Assembly (NCBI GenBank): GCA_947683625.1
Contig: CANTUR010000166.1
Location: 2,263,001-2,327,000 of the forward strand
Reading direction: 5' to 3'
DNA: 64,000 nt
DNA from: Mallotus nudiflorus
Lineage: Eukaryota; Streptophyta; Magnoliopsida; Malpighiales; Euphorbiaceae
A program made the translations under genes and the position numbers. A model generated the notes under the pieces. That model did not search any database and was not told where the DNA came from. It worked only from the letters and a program-made list of their open reading frames with translations. Numbering within the stretch: the first letter of the stretch is position 1; every line of letters starts with the position of its first letter. Below are positions 45,192-56,282 of this stretch, piece after piece.

Positions 45192-45543
45192 TATTGTAAT
45201 AATAATAAATGTATAATATATACATAATTTTAAATATCAAACCCTAATATTACAATAATATATATGCATGTATATGTATATATTTTAATATGCAAAATAT
45301 TAATAATGCATGAAACCGTGCAATTTAATAAAATAAAATAATATTAATCAATAAATTATTATTTAAATATTAATTCCCAAAATAATAGGTCTCAGGAAAA
45401 TTTTTACGTAGAAAACTTTAAATAATTTAAAATAACATTAATTATTAACAAAATAATTAAATAGTCAAATATATATATTAAAATTATTAATACTGCATAT
45501 CCTGATACAGTATAAAAATATTTAAAAACATCGGGTTATTACA
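42216..45543 (-). mobile_element. Solo LTR of the element 1 family (S5), minus orientation
   Basis: On the plus strand it runs from TGTCACGACCC to CGGGTTATTACA over 3328 bp. It is flanked by perfect duplications ATTCC at 42211-42215 and 45544-45548. Taking it out restores the sequence found undisturbed in region A. It shares with the element 1 LTR the CAATCACACTCTC/AGCTCCAG duplication (42905-43010), the GTGCGCTCCACGAGATAGG region (43523) and a GGTGG-rich stretch (44930-45050). It also holds a CA/TA run (45153-45190). Open frames 42535-42759 and 44816-45037 have no recognisable domain. Confidence 0.93.
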
Positions 45544-46100
45544 ATTCCTTCACTACTGGAATATCCATCATTTCTAGACTAATTTTGGATACATTTACCA
45601 CATTAGCCAAATAAGCTTCACAACCCCCCCCCCCCCCCCCCTTTTAATTAAGTGGAAAGCAGCAGTAACTGAAATTAAACAAGTTGGGACAATTTTTCTT
45701 TTACCCACAAAAACTATATTTCTCTATTCTGAGTCTTTATAACCACTTCTTTTATTTGACAATCTATTATAGCATGATTTTTAGATAACCAATCCATTCC
45801 CAAAAAAACATCAAATTCCTTAAGTTTTATTACAACTAGATTCGTATGCAGTGTATTCTTATTTATTACCACAAGACAAGATTTAATAACCTTATCTACA
45901 ATGACAGTACCCCCAACAGGCATTGATACACAAATATTATACCCCAAGGTTTTTATATTGCTATGGTTTTTCAATGCAAATTCATATAAAATAAATGAAC
46001 ATGTTGATCCTGGATCAATTAATGTATAAGCATCAAAACCATAGATAGAGGTTATACTAATCATAACATTATATGTAAAATATGCTTCCTGTCTTATCAC
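45544..46100 (-). pseudogene. Region B aspartic protease and RT linker
   Basis: From 46100 the frame reads ISITSIYGFDAYTLIDPGST (active-site Asp in IDPGST), then FDVFLGMDWLSKNHAIIDCQ, open for 128 codons. The linker holds a run of 18 C at 45624-45641 where region A has five, a homopolymer expansion on the noncoding strand. Confidence 0.88.
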
Positions 46101-47389
46101 TGTATATACTCTAGCTTAGGGCAATGATTGTTGAGGTTGGCCTATGTTAGACACTCCTCCTCATGCCATTCCTCTACCTCTTCCTATACTCATTCCTCCA
46201 TGAGTCATATTTTCACATATACTACTTTGCCTCATAATCTGACTCTCACTGGCTTAGTTTTTACTCCAATAATCTCTGGCTATATGCCCCAACTTACCAC
46301 AATAATAATAAAGTATTTTTCTTAGTCCCTAACACTCTTTATTGTGAAACCTACCATATCTAGCATATGATGCACTGTATCCCCAGCTAGCTGAAACACC
46401 TCCCTCACCTCTCTTACTCTCTACTCTTCTCTAACTATAACCACCTTGTCCGCCTTTACTCGAAGTTACCGTAGCAGACCTACTCATATTTTGATGGCTA
46501 ACTCCTCTCCCATAATATCTACTCCCTTGAGACCCAGAACCTCTAAATGAAAAATCTCATCCTTTTCTTTCTGAACCACCATACTCACTTGTCGCTTTTC
46601 TTTTCTTTGCAAACATTGCATCTTTCTCAATTAAACACTCTTCCACTCTCAATGCAACCTCTAATAAAGCATTGTAACTTAGTGGCTTTAAGGAAATCTT
46701 TTCTTGAATATTCATTCTTAAACCTTTTTCAAAACGTCTCTGTATTGCATCCTTTGTAGCCACTTCTTCTAATGCATACTTTGACAATCGAGAGAATTGC
46801 ATCTTATATTATGACACTATCATGTTCCTTATTCCAAGCTCAGAAACTCCATTTTCTTTCAATCTCTGTGCATTGGTAGTGTGTATTTATTTATAAATTC
46901 CCTAAGGAAGTCATCCTAAGTTAAAGTCATAGGTCTGTTTCTACTTCTTAGAATTAGATCCTACCAATCTAAAGATGATTTTCTCAACAATGATATAATA
47001 TATTTTAGTTTTTGCTATGGTATGCAATCTAGCCTATCCAAAACCTTATCTATTTCCCATAACCATTCCTCTGCTACCTCAAGATTAGTGGTCCCCTCAA
47101 ATTCTGTAGCCCTTTATTTTCTTTGTCTGTCATAAGTTTTGTCTCTAGCCTCTGTTTCTTTAACTTCAGCCATTGGTTGCATTATTGACTATTGAACTGG
47201 TTGGTTGGCTACCTGATTAACTATTTATAACACTGGCTACATTATTTACTGTAAAGTCTTAAGAAATTGTTACATTACTGGTGGTAATTCCTAGGTTGGT
47301 TATGGTGGTGCATTTGTATGCTCGACTCTATGTACAGACTTAGACTCACTTAGGTTAGTAGGATTCTCTCTCAGACCCTCTCTACTCAT
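46101..47389 (-). pseudogene. Region B gag
   Basis: The start ATG is at 47389 with MSREGLRENP. The gag domain includes FSRLSKYALEEVATKDAIQR, RRFEKGLRMNIQEKISLKPL and LLEVALRVEE (46557-46802). Upstream of the protease is a knuckle, YYYCGKLGHIARDYW (46270-46315), with the first and last cysteines turned to Tyr. It is interrupted by a few stops and frame changes but is better preserved than gag of A. The plus-strand frames 46128-46325 and 46547-46759 are shadows. Confidence 0.85.
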
Positions 47390-47484
47390 CTTATGCAAAA
47401 TACAAACACTTAGTCTTAATTTTTAACATCTATATGTATTTTTAACATGTAAATACAATCCACATTTTTATCCCAATGGATTCT

Positions 47485-47503
47485 AAACTATGCTATGATA
47501 CTA
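47485..47503 (-). other. Region B primer binding site (tRNA-iMet type)
   Basis: On the minus strand TAGTATCATAGCATAGTTT lies a few bases after the LTR 2 end, in the place and form expected of TGGTATCAGAGCCATGG with transitions. Confidence 0.75.
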
Positions 47504-48566
47504 CTTAACATGACATTTGTTAAGGATATCAGATATATATTGTATGTATGTGACTAATAAATAATATAACCATTAATATCAAATTTTAGCTCATAAGTCA
47601 ATATATATAAAAGACTATTTATAAAAATAGCACATATCACATACCACAAAGGCTTACAACATCAAGCAGTTCACATCTTTCCTTATCTTATTTATATACA
47701 ATACATTTGTCTTAATACAAATATGAAAATTTATTAAGCATGTTACATTTTGAAAATTGAAGATGACCTCTTGCTGACCCACCTGACACAATACTAATGC
47801 AATTGATGAAAATGTTTCTTCAAAACAGACTACAGTTCTTCTAGTCCTAAAAAATAATGCAGAGGAGTGAGCTTGCAACTCAGTACATAAATAATACAAT
47901 ATCCGATGAAAAATAACTCATTCAAGCATGTAATATTATCAAGTATCGATCTATTCAATATTTAACTATGCGTTTATAATATGTACATAATCATAGTATT
48001 TTCTTTTAGATAACAATGAACTTGTGAATTATATATATAAAATCATAACTTCTTTTCAATATTCAAGGATCCCCATACGTACACAGCTCGTCATAATTTG
48101 GTACCAAATAATTCTTTAGCCTTATTACAACAATTCAAGGGGATTCCTTAATGCACACAGTATTTGCTGTATTCATAAGTAACATTGTGTCCTCATCCTC
48201 ATCCAACCATATTGCTTATATTTAAAAATACATCATATATCACTCCATTAAACAATTATCATTCTCATAACACATAAGAACCATAATATACCCAAGATAT
48301 ATAAAAAATATACCATATTTCAATATGGCAGATTCAATAGTGTAAATTTAAAAATACACCAAAAATTCCACATTCTGAATATCAAAGTCATATTTTCCAA
48401 AACAATACCATTATAAGTCTAAATTAATTTGCAACTAATTTTACATCAATTGGATATGTATAAAAAGAGAAACATTAAAAATAATCCACCATACCATGGT
48501 CATTCTATCAAAAAAAGACTAAGCTACAAAAAGTATTGCTCAAATTGACCATCAAGACAAAAAAAA

Positions 48567-48571
48567 TTAAG
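48567..48571. other. Copia target duplication, left copy (TTAAG)
   Basis: TTAAG precedes the TGAAAATAGTCC start of the left LTR. Its mate is at 59934-59938. Confidence 0.88.
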
Positions 48572-49900
48572 TGAAAATAGTCCTAAAGGGGGGGGGGTGA
48601 ATAGGACAATCAAATAAAAATAAAAAATTAAAAGAATTCTCTACAATAATTGAATAAATGTTGAGAAGGAAAAATGAAAGAACACAAAGATTTAAGGAGT
48701 TCGGATTCAACAACAATCCTATGTCTCCACCTAACTTATCCCCAAGTTAGGATTTTCAATCACGTACAATCTTATTCACAAGACTGAGATTACAAAAGAG
48801 TTTTATGGCTCACTCTTACAACCTTATAACATGAGTTTTCGAGGCTCACTCAAAAAATCAAATCCTAAGTGTTTCAATGGACAACACTTAAACCAATTCC
48901 TTTAGAAATATATCTCACTTTCATTCTAATTTATCCCAAGATTTAAGATGAAGAAAAATTTAATTTCTAACATATAACCAACTCTCACAAAAGTTATATA
49001 AATAAAGAATTATTTAAGAGAATTTGAAAGATTAATTGAAAGCTTAAAAAAGAATGAATGATAACAAGTTTCTTCTTAACTTTCATTCAGCTCTTGAGGT
49101 GTTTACATAAACAAACACTAAAAAATGTAGCAATTGGAGGTGAAAATAATATATCCAATGTCTATATTTTGAATTCAATGTTTATAATTTTGAATTATTG
49201 AAGGTGATGCTGTTAAACAGCTATATATGGATTAAAACTATAATTGGTTACTAAAGACGTTTGATTTTGCCTATACTTTCTTCATAAAAGTTATATATAT
49301 TTGACTTATATTTCCATATCATTTTGAATCACCTTAATTGGACTTCTTTACCTCAAGATATGTCCAAAATACTAAGAGTAATGCAATTTAAAATGCAGAC
49401 TACTGTTAGACAGCTATACAAAAGTTGAAGCCCTGATTTTCTATTCTAGGATTTTGAATTTGCCCATACTTTCTTTAAAAAAGTTATATATATTTCACTT
49501 ATCTTTCCATATCATTTTGAATCACCTCAATTGGGCTTCTATAACTCAAACTATATTTTAAATACTAAGAGCTATGCAATCTGAAATGGCAGCTGCATAT
49601 GTTAATTTTGACTTAATATTTGCATACCCAAATGAACTCAAATTTTGACAAGAAAGTCCAATTCAGAAAGCTCAAGATGTCTATTTCAAATTTGAAGAAG
49701 ATAACTATCTTATTATAAAGCTCTAAGGATGTCAAAAGTCTCCTTGAATCTTAGAGGTCAAATTAGTCCAAGATAATCATACTTCATTTTAACTTCCAAT
49801 GGAGTCCTAACTTTATATACACTTAAACAAAAAAAATTAAATTCTTAAAATTAAGTTTTTTAAGATCAAAATTAAGATTGATTATTGCTAAGGTCAATAA
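48572..49900 (-). repeat. Copia 3' LTR
   Basis: On the plus strand it runs from TGAAAATAGTCC to about AAGGTCAATA. It includes a run of 10 G (48588-48597) and two copies of a block of about 190 bp (49200-49390 and 49395-49590), in which AAATACTAAGAG and ATCATTTTGAATCACC recur. At least 10 in 100 bases differ from the 5' LTR where I compared them. Confidence 0.88.
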
Positions 49901-49921
49901 TCTCCCCTTTTTGATTTTGAT
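49901..49921 (-). other. Copia polypurine tract
   Basis: On the minus strand ATCAAAATCAAAAAGGGGAG leads into the 3' LTR. This is the form usual for Sirevirus-like elements (a TCAAAAAGGGGGAGAT-like tract). Further copies of the motif occur upstream. Confidence 0.82.
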
Positions 49922-50084
49922 AAAAAATAATACAAAATAAAGTGTGTGATAATATTTGTTGAAATAAAATATATTTCTTTATTTCTCCCCTAAGAATATG
50001 AACATATAAGAAATATAAATTTATAGATTATTTTCCTTGATAAAAAAATATAAACATCATAAAATATAGTAGGAGGGATAAAAA
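49922..50084 (-). other. Copia 3' noncoding region, part next to the polypurine tract
   Basis: There is no gene. It holds a second tract-like string (TTCTTAGGGGAGAAAT on the minus strand) at 49982-49997. Confidence 0.55.
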
Positions 50085-50089
50085 CATGG

Positions 50090-52148
50090 TGTAAACACCT
50101 AATTTCGGGATGCAATTGTGCACAATTACGACGTAAGCCCCTATGATGAAATTTATTCAAAAATTGAACTTGGTTGTTGATTTTCTGGACTTTAGGGACT
50201 AAATTGTAACATTTTTTAGGATTTGATTGTAAATAAGTCATTTTTTCAGGGGCCTTTTAGTAATTAAAAGTTTTCGGATCGACATTGGAGTAATGTCAAT
50301 CGGCATTGCATAGTACCGATGCGCAATAATTCCATTTTTTGATTTTTTTTGCGTATTTTTTCCTTATTATTATCGATTTTTTCAATGTTTTGATTGGTTG
50401 AAAAATTCAAATTTTATCTAATAAGGTTTTTTAAAAAAAGAAACGCATAAGATTTTTTTTTTTGAAATTAAAATAAACGATATATGATCTGATCAGATAG
50501 GTCTATTCCTCCTTTGAAGGAAGTTGAGTATGCACAGACTCTGCATTAAAAAGCAGAGTCTGCATGTGTGCGGGAAAAAAAAGAAAAAGGAGAAAAGAGA
50601 GAAGGAGAGGCAAGGGCTGGAGGATTTTTTTACAAACGAAAAAAAAAGCTTTGATTTCTTTGGTTCTTTAAAAAAATCCTAATTTTTTCAGTTCATTTGA
50701 GGAAGATGATACATCGATTTTTAGTCTCAGTCCATAATCAAATCAACACTGAGTTGATTTCAACGATGAAAATCCTAATCTGAGGAGCCGAAAAAGGACA
50801 TATGCACAACATTCATTTTTTCTTTCTTCTCTTCTATGATTTTTATTCATTTCGTTAATTATTTATTATTTAATTTCACTACTAATTTGATTGCTTTTTT
50901 TTTGTTTTTCTTGTTTTGATGTCCGTATGTGTATTGAGGAAAAGGAAACCGCCTGTGCTTGATTGAATAGAAGATCCATGGAATGCTATGGATGAACCTG
51001 TACTGTTTTAATAATAGTTCTTAGGATTTTAATTTTTGTTCTGCATTTTTGTATCCTGTGTAATTTATTTTAATTTCTAGGTGTATAATTATTTAATTTT
51101 AATTTTGTACATAGTTTGTAATAGCCCCAGTAGTGGGAATAGTAAAAGATTTAAATTTCTGTATTTTAAAATTGATTAGTAATTAGGTTCAATTGAGTAA
51201 AAAAATTAATTAAAATCAATGGTGGTAGTAGCTTAAATTAGGGTTTGCATGTAATTAGTTTAGGGTTTTTTTAGAAAATTACTGTAATATTTGTTTGATC
51301 TATTTTTTGTGTTTTATTTATTTTGGGCTTGTTTTTTATGTTTTTATGTTTTTGGGCCCCAAGCTCACATTTAGGTCTAACCCACTAAATAAATAGGCTT
51401 AAAAATGGTTTATGACTTTAAATAATTAAAATCAACTTAGGCCCATTAGGTTAATTAGATTTTAGGCCCACTTAGTTAATTAAAACTTGTTTAGACTTAG
51501 CTCAACCCACTTAATTGCATTTCTTTTAAAATAAATAGACCTAGGTCCACATTTCACTTAAAATAAAACCAAGTTAGACTTAGGCCCACTAATTTAATTT
51601 TTCTTTAAAATTGAATAGACTTAAGCTCATATCTTAGAAAGACTAAAAAAATAGATTTAGGCTCATTAATTAATAAAATGTAGGCCCACTTTTATTCTAT
51701 TTCACTTGTAAATAAAATGTAGATTTAGCTAACTTTTTTTAATAAAATTAATATAGTTTAGACTTAGGGACAACGTGATCTTGAATGCATTTTTTACTTG
51801 TAATTTTATTGACTTGTTGCCTTTTTGGGTAGATGGATATTAATTAGGGTTTAATAAAATTACATGTAATTAGAGGATGAAATAATTATTTATAAAATTA
51901 TTTTAAATGAACACGAAACTAAGAGAAGTTAGTATTCCGTATCTAGAATCTCCTAGTTGTGGTGCTAATTTTCTTTTAGAGAATCGAGTACCACCAATCA
52001 AATTATCTCAATTATTACCCTAAGTGGCGACTCCTTATCTCCATGCCATGTCTTTGTAATAGTGGTTATTGTGTTCTCTAAGGCCTTGAGCCTAAACAGT
52101 GTCGCGGTTGCTAAAATCTTGGACACACGTTAAATCCCATCGTCTACA
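50090..52148 (+). mobile_element. Solo LTR of the Tat sister family (S3), inside the copia element
   Basis: This 2059-bp LTR runs from TGTAAACACCT to CGTCTACA, with perfect 5-bp duplications CATGG at 50085-50089 and 52149-52153. It is collinear with S1 and reversed S2, including the shared GATGATACATCG-type leader sequence near 50705, the conserved end (AATCTCCTAGTTGTGG, 51947) and a decayed 20-bp palindrome array at about 50280-50330. There is no internal region. The minus-strand frame 49990-50241 spans its border and is chance. Confidence 0.93.
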
Positions 52149-52153
52149 CATGG

Positions 52154-53067
52154 CATTCTTATGACAAATGTATTAAAAACAAAAAATATGATAACATGAT
52201 CATTTAAATAAATGTTAGGCAATGTGAGGAAATAATTTCAAACATATATGCATATAGTGTTACTAAAATGCATCACTTCCTATAGGAACAAAGCAAAGAT
52301 ACACTAAATCTTTGTAAAAATATTTATGCCTTATCAAAGATCAAAACAATTTCTAAGAAAATATTCATGTCTTATCAAAGAGAAAAAAAATTCATAAAAA
52401 GAAATTATATATGAACTATGCATGTATAAACAAATAATAAAATATTATATACATGTATAGTAATGCATGTTTTATCAAAGATAAAAACAATTCCTAAGAA
52501 GAAATTATACATTAACTATGCATGTATAAACACAATAATAAAATATTATACACATGTATAGTAACAAATAACAAACTCAAATACATTTCTCCTCCTTTGT
52601 CAAAAGCAAAAAAAAAAAAAAAAAAAGAGAGATATAAAGGGATACTCAAAATTTTCATAAAATATATGCCATACATAATAAAGTAAGCAACATAAGGTCT
52701 TTTGTCATATATGATGTATGACAAAATCAGTCATAATGTTAATATGCATGTAAAAATTTAAACAAATTTTCTCCCCCTATATCAAATAAAAATATAATAT
52801 GTCACTAACATAAACACATATTTTAAGGGAGTTTTAAAATTAAAAACAAACTAAGTACACATGTTTAAAAAAAATTAACATGCAAACTCAAATTATTTCT
52901 CCTCCTTTGACAAAATGCAAAAGGAAATTTAAAAAGATAAACCAAATATAAGCTGATGACTAAAAAAAAAATTTAAGATCAAAATCAAAATATTTATCAA
53001 TCAAAGTAATCAATAAGCACAACATGATTTCACATGAAAACAGTTCAACCATCAATTAAACATAAAA
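52154..53067 (-). repeat. Copia 3' noncoding region with repeats and extra polypurine-tract-like copies
   Basis: There is no protein domain. A unit of about 110 bp with AACTATGCATGTATAAACA and ATGTATAGTAA occurs twice in tandem (about 52365-52465 and 52470-52570). Three tract-like strings on the minus strand lie at 52586-52606, 52768-52786 and 52896-52916, each with the form TTTGACAAAGGAGGAGAAA or a variant. A run of A interrupts after the first. Confidence 0.75.
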
Positions 53068-53990
53068 TCAAGATAAACTAGAACCATCAATCTTATCCAG
53101 TTCATACTTAATGAAATTTAATCTCTCTTCATTGAGAGGTTTGGTGAAGATATATGCAAATTGATTATTTATATCAACAAATTCAAGTGAGATATCACTA
53201 ATTGGAATATGATCATGCAAGAAATGATGTCTAATGTCTATATGCTTAGTTCTAGAATGCTGAATGAGATTTTTGCTAAGGTTGATAGCACTTTTATTGT
53301 CACATTTGATTGGAATATGATCAAGTTTTACACCATAATTTAAAAAATATTGTTTTTGCAATAAAACTTATGAACAACAAAGACTTGCTACAATATATTT
53401 AGCTTCAGTAGTGGACAAGGCAACCAAAACTTATTTCTTATTAAACCAAGAAACTAAACATTGTCCTACAACTTGACAAGTTCCAAAAGTACTTTTTTTA
53501 TCTAGTAAACTACTGGTAAAGTCTGCATCAAAATAACTAATCAAGTTAAAGGATGAACTTCTAGGATATCAAAGTCCTAAATGTATTATACCACAAAGAT
53601 ATTTAAAATTTTTTTTGATAGCATTCAAATGAGACTCTCTAGGACTTGATTGAAATCTAGCACACAAGTAAGTAGCAAACATAATATTGGGTCTACTAGC
53701 AGTTAAATAAAGAAGAGATCCAATCATACCTCTAAATCGCTTTTCATCAATCGGTTTGTCATTCTCATCTTTGTTAAGTTTGGTTATGGTGCTCATTGGA
53801 GTTTTACTTATCTTAGCTCCATCCATGCCAAATTTCTTAAGAACATCTCTTGCATACTTAGTTTGATTGATAAAAATCTCATTTTTGCATTGCTTGATTT
53901 GTAGTCTAAGAAAGAATTTGAGTTCACCCATCATACTCATCTTAAATTCTCCTTGCATTAAATTAGAGAATTCCTTACACAAGTAATGGT
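53068..53990 (-). pseudogene. Copia RNase H and RT thumb/connection
   Basis: From 53982: CKEFSNLMQGEFKMSMMGEL, FFLRLQIKQ, FINQTKYARDVLKKFGMDGA, TPMSTITKLNKDEN, YLTASRPNIMFATYLCARFQ and HLNAIKKNFKYLCG. Then, after a break of frame at about 53400-53570, RNase H continues as IPIKCDNKSAINLSKN, HSRTKHIDIRHHFLHDHI and FAYIFTKPLNEERLNFIKYE with a natural-looking end at 53068. The CDNKSA and KHIDIRHHF motifs carry RNase H catalytic residues. Confidence 0.9.
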
Positions 53991-54520
53991 TAGTAGCACT
54001 AAATATAATGTCATCAACATATATTCGAACAATTAATAACTGATGCTTGAATTTCTTTATGAAAAGAGTTGTATAAACTTTTCTTTTAAAGAAACATTTC
54101 TATAATAAAAAGTTGCTCAATCTTTCATACCAAGCTCTAGGAGCTTGTTTCAATCCATATAATGCTTTGGAAAGTTTGAATACATGATTTGGAAAATCAA
54201 AGCTTTCAAAACCTGGAGGTTGTTTAACATACACCTCTTCTTCAATAAAACCATTTAAAAATGAACTTTTAACATCCATTTGATAAAGTTTGAAATCCAT
54301 GAATAATGCAAATGCAAGTAGCATCCTAATAGCTCCTAACCTTGCAATGGGGGCAAAGGTTTCATTATAATCAATGTGTTCCTCTTGATTATAACCTTTA
54401 GCTACTAGTCTAGCTTTGTTCCTAGTTATGACACCTTGTTCATTTATCTTATTTCTAAGCACCCATTTGGTGCCTATAATAGAATGATGTTTAGGCCTAT
54501 GAACCAAGGTTCAAACCTTG
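53991..54520 (-). pseudogene. Copia reverse transcriptase
   Basis: HSIIGTKWVLRNKINEQG, ARLVAKGYNQEEHIDYNETF, AFALFMDFKLYQMDVKSSFL, NGFIEEEVYVKQPPGFE and LYGLKQAPRAWYERL run open for 135 codons to 54100. After a stop and a short spacer, YVDDIIF at 54011-54022 is intact. RT therefore keeps its catalytic core apart from the stops and one frame change. The reaction would be reverse transcription of element RNA in the virus-like particle. Confidence 0.92.
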
Positions 54521-55180
54521 TTTCTCTCAAATTGATTTAACTCTTCTTGCAGAGCAAGCACCCAAAATTCATCACACAAAGCATTATAAATATTTTTAGG
54601 TTCAATTTGAGAAATTAAGGATAAATTAATAATAGACTTTAATTAAGATCTAGTAGTTACCCCTTTTGTAGTGTTACCTATAATGAGGTCTTAAGGGTGA
54701 GCTTTCTTGAATTGTCAATGCTTTAAAAGTTCATCATTCAAAGTAGGTTAAGATGTCTCCTCATTTTTCTCCTTGATTGGATCTTCAAGTTCTAAAGGCT
54801 TACTAGCATTTTCTTATTGTGTTTCCATAATCTCATTGTCACCTATAAGATCATCAACACTATAAACATCCTTTATAGGATCAAGTGAGTTTGATTCATT
54901 AAATACCACATGCATTAACTCTTCAACTATTAGAGTTCTCTTATTAAAGATCTTATATGCTTTACTAAAAATAGAATAGCCTAGGAAAATTCCTTCATCA
55001 GCTTTAGAATAAAATTTTCTAAGATTGTCCTTGGTGTTTAATACAAAGCACTTACATCCAAATACTCTTAGATATGAGATTTTAGGTTTTCTATTGTTCC
55101 ATAGCTCATAAGATGTTTTATTTAAAATTGGTCTTTTGAAAACTTGGTTTGAAATATAACAAGATGTGTTAACGACTTCT
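54521..55180 (-). pseudogene. Copia integrase-RT spacer
   Basis: Pieces matching the region between the integrase and RT of copia elements are visible (a CKCFVLNTKDNLRKF-like phrase near 55040 and an RTLIVEELMHVVF-like phrase near 54925), interrupted by stops. I see no catalytic motif. It encodes the poorly conserved C-terminal part of integrase. Confidence 0.7.
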
Positions 55181-55182
55181 GC

Positions 55183-56020
55183 CTAAAAGTATAGAGGCAA
55201 ATTATACTCATAAAGCATTGTTCTAGCCATTTTCATAAGAGTTCTATTTTTCCTTTCAACTACCTCATTTTGTTGAGGAGTTCTAGGAGATGAAAATGTA
55301 TAAGAAATACCATTTTCATTACAATAGTTTTTAAAAAATTTCATTTTCAAATTTGGTTCAATGATCACTTCTAATAAAAGAAATATAAAAGCTTTTTTCT
55401 TTTTGAACTCTTTTTAAAAACTTTTCAAAAGCTTTAAATGCATCATTCTTATGAGCAAGGAAATATACCCAGGTAAATCTAGAGTAATCATTAAAAAATA
55501 CATATGCATAGTGCATTCCAACGAGACTAGTAACTCTAGTTGGTCCAAATAAATCCATATGTATAAGTTCAAGTAGCCTAGAGGTGGATACTACATTTTT
55601 TAGCTTAAATGAGGACCTGGATTGTTTTCCCTTTTGGCAAGCATTACAAGGTTTATCCTTAGTGAATTCAAGTTTAGGTAAACTAATCACAAGTTCATGT
55701 TTATAAAGATCATTTAAAAGCTCAAAATTTGCATGTCCTAACCTTTTGTGCCATTTTCATGTGTCATGGGAGATAGACACTAAGCATTTTATGTCTTTGT
55801 TATCAATTTTATTCAAATCAATGGCATAAACATTATCAACTCTTTAACCATTAAAAATAATTTTATTTTCATCATGACTACTAACAAAACAATTTTTAGG
55901 ATAGAAAGTTACTTTATTTCCCATATCACATAATTGACTTATACTAAGCAAATTATATTTAAAACCATCAATAAGCAAGACATGATGTATGGATGAGGAT
56001 TGAGGATTACCTATTTCTCC
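55183..56020 (-). pseudogene. Copia integrase
   Basis: The gag-pre-integrase part lies near 55690-55800. It is followed by PCNACQKGKQSRSSF, LELIHMDLFGPTRV (first catalytic Asp), YAYVFFNDYSRFTWVYFL and KNDAFKAFEKF, to IRSDH (second Asp). After a frame change near 55365 it continues NENGISYTFSSPRTPQQNEV, in which the catalytic Glu lies, then VERKNRTLMKMARTML. All three acidic catalytic positions are present in sequence, although a frameshift lies between the second and third. Confidence 0.9.
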
Positions 56021-56029
56021 AATGCTAAT

Positions 56030-56200
56030 AATTTTTTATTTTGCATTATTTTTAAAAGTAACATGTCCTTCATCCTTAGCATAAATTTTATTGAATTGCT
56101 TTTTATCTCCTGTTATATGCCTTGAATATCCACTATCAAGATACCACTTGCTTTTTGTTGTTGTGGATTTCAAGCACATCTACATAAAATAATTTAAGTG
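56030..56200 (-). pseudogene. Copia aspartic protease
   Basis: On the minus strand KWYLDSGYSRHITGDKK near 56105-56160 is the D-S-G active site region of copia proteases (normally WYLDSGCSRHMTGD). The Cys after DSG has become Tyr. It lies between gag and the gag-pre-integrase domain, as expected. Confidence 0.83.
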
Positions 56201-56282
56201 TTCTTTTAGACCCAAACCTTTCTTAGTCTAGGTTGGTTAGTTCAAGATAATTCATAGGAAGTAAATTTATATGTAGTCTTCT

